Shown here piece by piece: positions 8,361-18,700 of a DNA stretch of 41,756 bases. The stretch comes from Bacteroidales bacterium (GTDB lineage Bacteria > Bacteroidota > Bacteroidia > Bacteroidales > F082): assembly GCA_017965765.1 (NCBI GenBank), contig JAGCPJ010000052.1:1-41756 (forward strand), in the 5' to 3' direction. The notes beneath the pieces are model-generated. The model had not been told where the DNA came from and did not search any database. It saw only the letters and a program-made list of their open reading frames with translations. A program made the translations under genes and the position numbers. How positions within the stretch are numbered: the first letter of the stretch is position 1; every line of letters begins with the position of its first letter.

Positions 8361-8368
8361 TACTTTTG
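8361..8368 (+). promoter_or_regulatory. -7 promoter box of rnpB
   Basis: TACTTTTG is a perfect TAnnTTTG box placed just before the start of the RNase P RNA. Confidence 0.75.
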
Positions 8369-8370
8369 CA

Positions 8371-8760
8371 CCGTGATTCGGGCTGACTGTCGCGGGTCGG
8401 GAAAGCCGGCACGAGGAAAGTCGGGACAGCATAGAGCACCATACTTCCTAACGGGAAGGTATCCGTAAGGGTAACAGCCAGTGCCACAGAAAATTACCGC
8501 CTTGATGATCCTGAGAGCTCAAGGTAAGGGTGAAAACGTGAGGTAAGAGCTCACGCGGCGCGGTGGTGACATTCCGCCGGGGTAAACCTTATGGGCTGCA
8601 AGTCCAAGTATAGAGACACCGGAGTCCTTGACTCCAAATGGGTTGCTCGCCCATCGTCTCAGGGTAGGGCGCTTGAGCTTGCGGGTGACCGTAAGCCTAG
8701 AGAAATGACAGTCGCCCCGCAAGGGGTACAGAATCCCGCTTATACGCCCGAATTGCCATA
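8371..8760 (+). ncRNA. rnpB: RNase P catalytic RNA (bacterial type A)
   Basis: The ribozyme that matures tRNA 5' ends. The conserved RNase P RNA blocks appear in order: GAGGAAAGTC near 8411, ACAGAAAATTACCGCC near 8487, the GGTAAGGGTGAAAACGTG region near 8523, GAGAAATGACAG near 8700 and ACAGAATCCCGCTTATA near 8728. The terminal P1 helix pairs ATTCGGGC (8376-8383) exactly with GCCCGAAT (8746-8753). Ends are approximate: the start is set from the promoter box and the end just after P1. Short open frames through this region are shadows of the RNA gene. It has its own promoter and terminator. Confidence 0.96.
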
Positions 8761-8761
8761 C

Positions 8762-8797
8762 AACAGGGAGCCCCTTCCAAGGGCCCCTGTTTTTTTA
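8762..8797 (+). terminator. Intrinsic terminator of rnpB
   Basis: AACAGGG and GCCC pair with GGGC and CCCTGTT around a CTTCCAA loop, with one bulged A in the left arm. A run of seven or more T's follows. Confidence 0.92.
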
Positions 8798-8831
8798 CAC
8801 CTCCTTGTGGTCACGGAAAAAGAAAAAGTGT

Positions 8832-8839
8832 TACTTTTG
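8832..8839 (+). promoter_or_regulatory. -7 promoter box of the TPR-barrel operon
   Basis: TACTTTTG is a perfect TAnnTTTG box. An ATG at 8847 lies only 7 bases downstream and would be nearly leaderless; the in-frame ATG at 8868 would have a leader of about 20 bases. Confidence 0.65.
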
Positions 8840-8867
8840 CGTTATCATGGGAAAATATGACAGAAGC

Positions 8868-11800
8868 ATGAAATATAGACTGAAACTCGGCTTGATTATT
8901 GGGATTTTATTCCTGCTATCTAATTCATTATCAGCACAAAAACAGATTCCGCAGTATGATCCGCAAGCGTTGTTCGACCAAGGCTTGACCTTATACCAAA
9001 ATGAGGAATATGGCGCCGCACTCTCCGTTTTTACGCAGTACCTTTCCTTGATTGAGGATAAGAAGCTGCAAAATGCGGTGGATGCACAATACTATATCGC
9101 GGTGTGTAGCCTGTATTCGGGACAAAGCGATGCCGAGGCGAAAATCACCGCCTTCGTCAACGACAACCCGGGCTGTACCTGGGCGCGGCACGCCAACTTC
9201 CTCTATGCCAACGTGCTTTTTGCCCGTAAGAAATATGCCGAAGCCATAGCACTCTATGAACAGACCTCCGCCTCCTCGTTGACCCAAACAGAGGCCCAAC
9301 AGATGCAGTTCAACATGGCCTACGCATACTACCAACAGAACCGAATCGACAAGGCCTTGCCCCTTTTCCAAGGCGTCGCGATGAACAAAGGGAAATACCA
9401 AGACGACGCAAGATACTACTACGCCCATATCCAATACACCAGGGATCGACTCCAAGAAGCCTTGCCTTATTTTGAACAGCTGCGTGAGGTTCCCGTCTAT
9501 AACAAGACTGTCACCCCTTATATCATGCAGATCAACTACCTTAACGGCGATTACCAAGCGGTCCTGCGTGACGGCCCAGAAGCCGTGAGAAATGCCGACA
9601 GCAAGCGCAAAGGCGAGATGGCCCTCATCGTGGCCGACGCGTATTTCCAACAAAAGGACTATGCCAGCGCCCTCGAATACTACGACATCTTCACACGCAA
9701 CAGCCCGGGACGCGCCATGTCTCGCGAGGCCTACTACCAAATGGGTACTTGCAAGATGAAGACCGGAAACCTCAAAGGAGCCATCACCGATCTGCAAAAG
9801 GCAGCTTCCGAAAAAGACACCATTGGACAATACGCCTCATACTACCTGGCTTCCTGCTATGCGGATACCGACCAACCGAAATTCGCCCGTAACGCCTTCT
9901 ACACCGCCTACGCCGCAGGATTCGACCAGGCTATCAGCGAAGACGCGCTGTTCAACTATGCCTATCTAAGCCTGCAACCCGGCGCCGACCCGTTCTGTGA
10001 GGCTGTGTCCCAACTGGACGCCTTCGTGGCCCAAAATCCCAAGTCACCCCGTGCCGCCGAAGCAGAAGAACTGTCGGTCTATCTGCTGCTCAACGCGAAA
10101 AACAACGACGATGCCTTGGCCCGACTCGACAAGATGCGCAAGAAAAGCCCGGAACTTAAGTCGGTCTATGACGAACTGCTCTTCACTACTGGCGTGGACT
10201 ACTACCAAAACAAACAATACGACAAGGCACAGTCCTATTTCTCCAGAATCTTGAAAGGCAAACAACCTGGCAATAAGAAGATGGAAGCTGCCTTCTGGCT
10301 CGCTGAATCTGCCTACGCCGCCAATGACTTCAGCACTGCGGAACGTTATTATAAGATGGTGAAAAATACCGTGTCTGCCCCCAGCAACCTGCAAGTGATG
10401 GCTGACTACGGCCTTGGCTACATCAACTATCAGAAACCTGACTACGACGAGGCTGTGAAAAACTTCAGAAGCTTCATCACCCGTTGCGACGACAACCGCA
10501 CCGACCTGAAATGCGACACCTATATCCGTCTCGGCGACTGCTTCTTCGTGGACCGCGACTACGATATCGCCATCAACTACTATGACATGGCCACCCGCGT
10601 TGGGAAAGCCTATCTCGACTATGCCCTCTACCAACAAGGACTCTGCTACGGCGCCAAAGGCAACGCCAACAAGAAGATCTCTATGCTCGAGGATATGATC
10701 CAAACCTATCCCAGTACCAACTACTATGACAAAGCCCTCTTTGAAATTGGCAATACCCACCTGCTTCATGGCGACAAACGTGCCGCCATCAGTGCCTTCA
10801 ACCGCCTCGTCAAGGAACGTCCACGCTCCTCGCTGACCCGCCAAGCCTTGATGAAGATCGGCATGATCTACTATAACAACAACCAATACGACCAGGCACT
10901 GACTCCCCTCAAGACCCTCGTCGAGAACTACCCCAACACGGACGAATCGCGTGAATCGCTGGCCATCATCCGCAACATCTATATGGAGCGCAACGACCTC
11001 AACGGTTATTTCGGCTATGCGGAACATACCGGTCAGGGACAGCAAGTGACACAACAGGATTCGCTGGCCTTCGCCACCGCAGAAAACTTCTTCCTCGATG
11101 GTCGCTATACCGAGGCAGAGAGAGCCTTGAAATACTATTTCAGCCAATTCCCGAAAGGAGCCTACACCTTGAAAGCACACCACTATGCAGCCGAATGTGC
11201 AGAGAAAGTCGGGGTTGATGAGGATATAAAAACACATCTGACCTATATTGTTAACCAACCTAACAATGATTTCACCGACGACGCCTTGCTGAAACTGGCC
11301 CGTATCGAATATGACAAAGGCAACTATACCAAGGCAGGTGAATACTATGGCCGATTGGCCGAGATCACCGAGGAACCACTCCGCCGGCTGGAAGCCCTCG
11401 AAGGTGGCATGAAGAGCTGCTATTTCAAAGATGACTACAACAAAGCCATCGAGATGGGAGAGAGCCTGAGCCGTTCCAAAGACCTGACCAAGGAACAGAC
11501 CAACCAGATCAACCATATCATCGGCAAGTCGTACTACATGAAGGGTGACTACAACACTGCCATCACTTGGCTCGACAAGAGTGCCCAAGCGGACAAGTCG
11601 GTCTATGGGGCCGAAAGTGCCTATTACGCCGCCGCATCCTCGTTCAGGCTGAACAGATTCGACGAAGCGGAAAGCAAGGTGTTCAACATCTCCGACCGAT
11701 TCTCTGCACACGAATACTGGGTGGCGAAGTCGTTCATCCTGCTTGCGGATGTGTATGTGGCCAAAGACAATACGTTCCAAGCCAAAGAAACCTTGCGAAG

Positions 11801-11873
11801 CGTGATCGACAACTGTTCCATCCAGGAACTGAAGACCGAGGCGCAGCATAGGTTGGAGCATATTAAGGAGTGA
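8868..11873 (+). CDS. Large exported tetratricopeptide-repeat protein
   Basis: A 1001-residue protein with an N-terminal signal peptide (hydrophobic core about 7-20, ending LSAQ at 21-24) followed by TPR-like helical hairpins along nearly the whole length. Recurrent patterns such as YxxALxxFxxLL, A-YYxxG and Y-KALPLF, often with P about 32-34 residues in, suggest twenty or more repeats. It is probably periplasmic and acts as a protein-binding scaffold. The start at 8868 gives a clean signal peptide; 8847 adds seven residues and is possible. A barrel gene follows 48 bases downstream on the same strand, so the two are probably an operon and perhaps partners. No enzymatic motif is seen. Function unknown. 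Confidence 0.9.
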   Translation: MKYRLKLGLIIGILFLLSNSLSAQKQIPQYDPQALFDQGLTLYQNEEYGAALSVFTQYLSLIEDKKLQNAVDAQYYIAVCSLYSGQSDAEAKITAFVNDNPGCTWARHANFLYANVLFARKKYAEAIALYEQTSASSLTQTEAQQMQFNMAYAYYQQNRIDKALPLFQGVAMNKGKYQDDARYYYAHIQYTRDRLQEALPYFEQLREVPVYNKTVTPYIMQINYLNGDYQAVLRDGPEAVRNADSKRKGEMALIVADAYFQQKDYASALEYYDIFTRNSPGRAMSREAYYQMGTCKMKTGNLKGAITDLQKAASEKDTIGQYASYYLASCYADTDQPKFARNAFYTAYAAGFDQAISEDALFNYAYLSLQPGADPFCEAVSQLDAFVAQNPKSPRAAEAEELSVYLLLNAKNNDDALARLDKMRKKSPELKSVYDELLFTTGVDYYQNKQYDKAQSYFSRILKGKQPGNKKMEAAFWLAESAYAANDFSTAERYYKMVKNTVSAPSNLQVMADYGLGYINYQKPDYDEAVKNFRSFITRCDDNRTDLKCDTYIRLGDCFFVDRDYDIAINYYDMATRVGKAYLDYALYQQGLCYGAKGNANKKISMLEDMIQTYPSTNYYDKALFEIGNTHLLHGDKRAAISAFNRLVKERPRSSLTRQALMKIGMIYYNNNQYDQALTPLKTLVENYPNTDESRESLAIIRNIYMERNDLNGYFGYAEHTGQGQQVTQQDSLAFATAENFFLDGRYTEAERALKYYFSQFPKGAYTLKAHHYAAECAEKVGVDEDIKTHLTYIVNQPNNDFTDDALLKLARIEYDKGNYTKAGEYYGRLAEITEEPLRRLEALEGGMKSCYFKDDYNKAIEMGESLSRSKDLTKEQTNQINHIIGKSYYMKGDYNTAITWLDKSAQADKSVYGAESAYYAAASSFRLNRFDEAESKVFNISDRFSAHEYWVAKSFILLADVYVAKDNTFQAKETLRSVIDNCSIQELKTEAQHRLEHIKE

Positions 11874-11893
11874 TAGAAGACAGGAGACAGAAG
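11874..11893. repeat. Dispersed intergenic repeat, copy 2 (inverted)
   Basis: Exact reverse complement of 8332-8351, about 3.5 kb away. It starts at the first base after the TPR stop codon and continues into a degenerate GTAAGAA-type run up to the barrel gene. A weaker AGAAGACAGAA match occurs after mscL (41534-41544). Confidence 0.85.
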
Positions 11894-11921
11894 TAAGAAG
11901 TAAGAAGAAAAAAACAGTGTT

Positions 11922-13628
11922 ATGAAGCATATCAAATCCATTCTTTTGTTGGCGGCTTTTTCCATTAGTCTTGGACTTTTCGCGCAACATAACGAGGAAG
12001 TGACCATCGAAGGAACCTACCGACCGAAAGTCAACAAGGTGAACAAGATCCAGCTGGAGATCGAGAAGCCGGAAGCCTCCTTCACCATCCCAAGTCCAGA
12101 AGTCAAGATCCTGGACATCGACCGTCGCTTGCCCTATCATTTTGAGAAAATCAGCGCCTTGAATTATAAAGCCAAAGAGGCCTTGGATGGTTCACAAGCC
12201 CAGAACTTCCTGATGGCCGGCATAGGTACCAGACTCACCCCAGTGTTCCTCTACAACCATAATTCCAAGCTGAGCAAGACCTTAGGCTTGGGCGTGGGCA
12301 TCAAGCACCTTTCCTCCTGGTTGGGTATCAAGGACTATGCTTACTCGGGATTCATGAACAATGCTTTTGATCTCAACCTGACCAGCAGCCGCTTCAGCAA
12401 CCTGCAGGTGGGAGGGGGCGTCTATTACAAGAACGACATGGTCCACAACTATGGCATCAACACAGCGAACTGGTCTATCGATGAAACCACCCTCGAAAAG
12501 CTGGCCCCACGGAAGATGTACAACACCGTTGGAGCCCGTTTCGGCTTGGCTTCCGCGAACACCCGTACCGGCGAGTCACGTCACGACCTCAACTTGGACT
12601 ACCATTACTTCTTTGGCGGCCCCGAGCTGGGCGCAGAACACTTTGGCGGCCTCGACTATGATGTCAGCCTCACGGAGAGTTGGTGGGGAAAGAAAAACCA
12701 TCCCCAACGCCTCGGTACCGCCTTGGCCTTCCAATTCGACCATACCGCCTTCCCGCTCAGCTTGGGAATGAACAGGATGATGTTCAAGGTGAATCCTTAC
12801 TTCGAGATGAAGGACGACTTCTACCGCCTGCATCTTGGCGTGCGTCTTGATGGTGCCAAGGCATTCGGGACGGCCAACCGCCTGCTTACCGTGCATCCCG
12901 ATTTGAAAGGTAGTCTATTCGTACTCAATAATAGTGTTGAGTTCTATGCTGGATTGAACGGTGGCCGCAAGCTCTATACCTACAGTGAGTTGGTGGCTGA
13001 GAATCCTTTCCTGGCATCCGATATCGCCATGGAGGTGACTACCGTGAAGCTGGGCTTCGAAGGGGGTGTCCGTACCAATCTTATGAAGACCATGGATCTC
13101 CATGCTGGTGTCCGTTACCGCCATACCATGAATGATCCTTTCTATACCGTGCTCTCGCAAACGTTCAGTGGCCATGCCGTTAACAATAGATTTGACGTGT
13201 TCTATGACGACTCGAGGGTGGTGAGTGTGTTGGCTGACTTGCGTTGGCTGGCCTTTGACAAAGTGACCATCGATGCCGGTTTCGCCTATCACAAATACCA
13301 TACGGCTATCCTCGACCATGCCCTCTACCATCCCGAGATGGAAGCCAAGCTCAAGCTGAACTACGATCCCACCCAACAACTGTCGCTCTATTCCTCGTTC
13401 CTCTTCCAAGGAGGACGCTATGGCCGTGTTGATTCCCCATTGCTGACCACGCCCAGCTTCAGGCTGAAGCCCGTGATGGATCTTGGCATCGGTGCGGACT
13501 ATAAGGTGAGTGATGAATTGACCGTGTTCGGAAAGATCGACAACTTGCTCCACCAGCGCTACGAACTTTTCGTGAATTATCCCGTGACAGGACTCCAGTT
13601 CTTTGCAGGGGTGAAGATGAGATTCTAA
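11922..13628 (+). CDS. Plugless TonB-receptor-like outer-membrane beta-barrel protein
   Basis: A 568-residue protein with a signal peptide (about 1-21, cleaving near LFAQ). A short N-terminal segment EEVTIEGTYRPKV recalls the region before the plug of TonB-dependent receptors. No plug domain follows. The remainder alternates hydrophobic and polar residues with frequent aromatics, typical of a 16-22-strand outer-membrane barrel, and the chain ends in Phe (GVKMRF), a usual barrel C-terminus. Late strands (KIDNLLHQRYE) resemble the last strands of TonB receptors. It is the second gene of the TPR operon, so joint action in the outer membrane is inferred. Substrate and function are unknown. Confidence 0.82.
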   Translation: MKHIKSILLLAAFSISLGLFAQHNEEVTIEGTYRPKVNKVNKIQLEIEKPEASFTIPSPEVKILDIDRRLPYHFEKISALNYKAKEALDGSQAQNFLMAGIGTRLTPVFLYNHNSKLSKTLGLGVGIKHLSSWLGIKDYAYSGFMNNAFDLNLTSSRFSNLQVGGGVYYKNDMVHNYGINTANWSIDETTLEKLAPRKMYNTVGARFGLASANTRTGESRHDLNLDYHYFFGGPELGAEHFGGLDYDVSLTESWWGKKNHPQRLGTALAFQFDHTAFPLSLGMNRMMFKVNPYFEMKDDFYRLHLGVRLDGAKAFGTANRLLTVHPDLKGSLFVLNNSVEFYAGLNGGRKLYTYSELVAENPFLASDIAMEVTTVKLGFEGGVRTNLMKTMDLHAGVRYRHTMNDPFYTVLSQTFSGHAVNNRFDVFYDDSRVVSVLADLRWLAFDKVTIDAGFAYHKYHTAILDHALYHPEMEAKLKLNYDPTQQLSLYSSFLFQGGRYGRVDSPLLTTPSFRLKPVMDLGIGADYKVSDELTVFGKIDNLLHQRYELFVNYPVTGLQFFAGVKMRF

Positions 13629-13686
13629 CCTGATTTTTTTTGATTTTTTTCTTCAAAAAGACATCTTTTTGTAAAGAAATTTTTCT

Positions 13687-13694
13687 TACTTTTG
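13687..13694 (+). promoter_or_regulatory. -7 promoter box of gyrB
   Basis: TACTTTTG is a perfect TAnnTTTG box, 33 bases before the gyrB ATG. Just upstream is a CAAAAAG-ACAT-CTTTTTG inverted repeat (13654-13671) and two T-runs after the barrel gene, which could reduce read-through. Confidence 0.65.
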
Positions 13695-13709
13695 TCATTT
13701 AATAGATAA

Positions 13710-15704
<1,995 letters not shown>

Positions 15705-15725
15705 CAACAACCAAAAATAATACAC

Positions 15726-18700
15726 ATGAACATGAAAAAAATGAATCGAATCATGGTGCTCGTCTTGGGAACCCTCTTCCTGGGTCTCCTTGCCGCCTGT
15801 ACCAAGCCGGGCGAGACCAACAAACCCGCCCAAGGACCAGTGCAAAACTTCAGTCTAGTGGACATCGACCCCAAATATACTGCCGATGAAGTGCAGTACG
15901 ATGTCAAAGTGTTCTTCACCCAACCTGTGACGGACGAAGAAGCGCTGAAGATCTTCAAGAACGACTTTGTGAAACAACATGCCGTTACCGCCACCTATCT
16001 CGGCGACCGCAAGTACAACTTCCAAGTCAATAACGTCAAGAGGGGGAACAGCGATTCCACCCTCGACCTGGAACTGGACGGCAAAGCACTCAACTCCAAG
16101 TCAAAGTCAACCCGTACCCTTACCGTCGTTAACAAGAACGAATTCAAGGCTATCGACGTGAAAGTTGACAAAGAGAACAGCGCCGCTACCGTCATCTTCA
16201 CCCAGCCGATCAAACAAGCCAACATCAACGGTTTCGTCGATGTGCAGCCTTCCATGGGCTATCGTACCGACATCGTGGGCAACAAGATCGTGTTCTATTT
16301 CGACAAGTCGAACCTCTACAGCTATCAACTGGATGACATCACCCTGACCATCGGCGCCGGCATCAAGGACGTCGAAGGCAATTCCTTGAGAAAAGCCCAA
16401 GAGTTCAAACTTGACCTTACTGACCTCCAACCGAGAGTGAAATGGACGGAGGACGGCGTCATCGTTCCCGAAGTGGGCGACGCTACCATCTACTTCGACG
16501 CCATCTGCCTCAAATCAGTGGTGCTCCGCGTGGTCCGCGTGTTCGACGACAACATCCTGTCGTTCTATCAAGACAATGACCTTGAAGACACTTGGGGTAT
16601 CAAGAAGGCCGGCCGTCTGGTCAAGAAGGTGAGACTCACCCTCGACAACCCCTCCCCAAGCCAATGGTTTACCTTCCCGATCCAACTCTCCGACTATGTG
16701 GACGTGAAAGCTGGCGAACTCTACCAACTGATCCTCGATTTCGGACCGCAAGACTATGCTTTCGCCACGGACGAATCCAGCCTGCTTACCCTGGAAGACG
16801 ACGACCTCGAAGCCAAATACTGGGATGGCCAAGCCTACGAGTTCAAGAATCATGACTACGATGGCGACTGGGACGATCCGTACTCGGCAAGCTATTACAA
16901 CTATGTTGAGATCAAGAAGAACATCATGGTTACCGACCTTGCCGTTACTGCCAAGATGGGCAGGGAAGACCAACTCGATGTCTTCGTTTGCCGCATCACC
17001 GACGCCAAACCGGTTTCTGGTGCTCAAGTCAGCGCCTATAACTATCAGCGCCAGCAGATCGCCACAGGCCGTACCGACAGCAAAGGTCATGTCCATCTGA
17101 CTTGCGCCAACCGTCCTGCTTTCGTCGTCGCTAGCGACAGCAAGAGCGGCCAGTCACTGATCAAGACCAACAATGGCGAGTCGCTGTCTTACAGCAAGTT
17201 CAATGTCGGTGGCGAATACATAGAGAAAGGTGTAGCCGCCTTTGCCTACTCCAACCGTGGTGTGTGGCGTCCAGGCGATGAACTGCAACTGAACCTCATG
17301 GTCTCTGACTTCGATGCCAACCTGCCCGCCGACTATCCTGTGGTGATGGAGGTTTACGATGCCAACAACCGCCTCTATGCCCGCCAGTCGAACAACCATC
17401 CTGTCGGTAGCATCTACACCTATAACGTGGCAACCAGCCCGAATGACGAGACAGGTCTCTGGAGAGCGAATTTCAAGGTGGGTAACAGCATCATCACCCA
17501 ATACCTGCGTGTCGAGACTGTGAAGCCCAACCGTCTGGAGATCAAGTTCAATACTCCAGATGTCATCAGCTTGTCCAATCCGCGTTATGTGGGTCTTGAC
17601 GCCAAATGGCTCAACGGCCTTACCGCTTCCGGCCTTACCGCCGAAATCGATGTCAAGGTGCGCCAAGGCAGTACCAGCTTCTCCACCTTCCCGACCTATA
17701 CCTTCGTCAACGAATCTGAAGAATTCTATCCCGATGAGTACGCCGTCTTCAGCGGACCTCTGGATGGCCAAGGCCATGCCTCCGTTGGCTTCGACCCGCT
17801 TACCGACCTCACCTCCGAACAGATGCTTAACGCCACCTTCGTGACCAAGGTGTTTGAACAAGGCGGCGACTTCAGCGTGTCCTCAAAGACTGCCAAACTC
17901 TCGCCTTACGAGAGATACGTGGGTGTGGAATTCCCCAAGACGGAATCCAAATACGGCTCCTATTACTTCACCAACCGTAACTGGAACTTCCCCGTTGCCG
18001 TGGTCAGCGAAAACGGTGAACTGGTCAGATCTACCATCGCCCTTGACTATCAATTCTACAAAATCGATGGTTACTGGTGGTGGTCGAGTGACAACGCCTA
18101 CACCCTCCAGAAATATGTGAGAGGTACCTATAAGAGCCCAGAGATGAGCGGTACCCTTACCTGCAACGGTGGCAAGACCAACCTGACCCTCAACGTGCCG
18201 GATGAGAAGTGGGGTCTCTACCTCCTTGTCATCACCGATAACCAAGGCGGCAACACCTTCGCCAAGGTGGTGCGTTTCGATTGGGACTACGCCCTCCATT
18301 CCACCGGTACCTCCGACGGCCCCGTTGAACTTGCCATGAGCAGCACCCAAGATACCTATAAGGTGGGTGAGAACATCATCGTGACCTTCCCCTCCAACGA
18401 GAAAGCCAATGCACTCGTCACGGTGGAAGCCAACGACAAGATCATTGATTCCTACTTCCTCGAAAACCTCGGCAAGGAAGGCAGGGTCGAGATCAAAGCC
18501 ACAGAGGAGATGATCCCGAATGTCTATGTGTATGTGTCCCTGCTGCAACCCCGCAATGCCGGCAACGACATGCCGCTGCGTATGTACGGCGTCGTCTCCG
18601 TCAAGATTGAGGACGGTAACTTGCAGTTGAAGCCTGTCCTGGGCTTGCCTGAGAGCTCCAACACCAAGAAGAACATCCAGGTCAGCGTCAAAGAAGACAA

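Noticed and set aside
8290-8487. N-terminal extension of the subtilase to 8487
   Set aside because: It would run into rnpB and its promoter; the ATG at 8289 gives a clean signal peptide.
8591-8860. Short open frame over the RNase P RNA
   Set aside because: It lies inside conserved rnpB structure and its terminator; a random frame.
10044-12140. 698-residue open frame on the minus strand opposite the TPR gene
   Set aside because: It runs antisense to an obvious TPR protein and into the barrel gene, has no recognisable domain, and its openness follows from the codon use of the sense gene.
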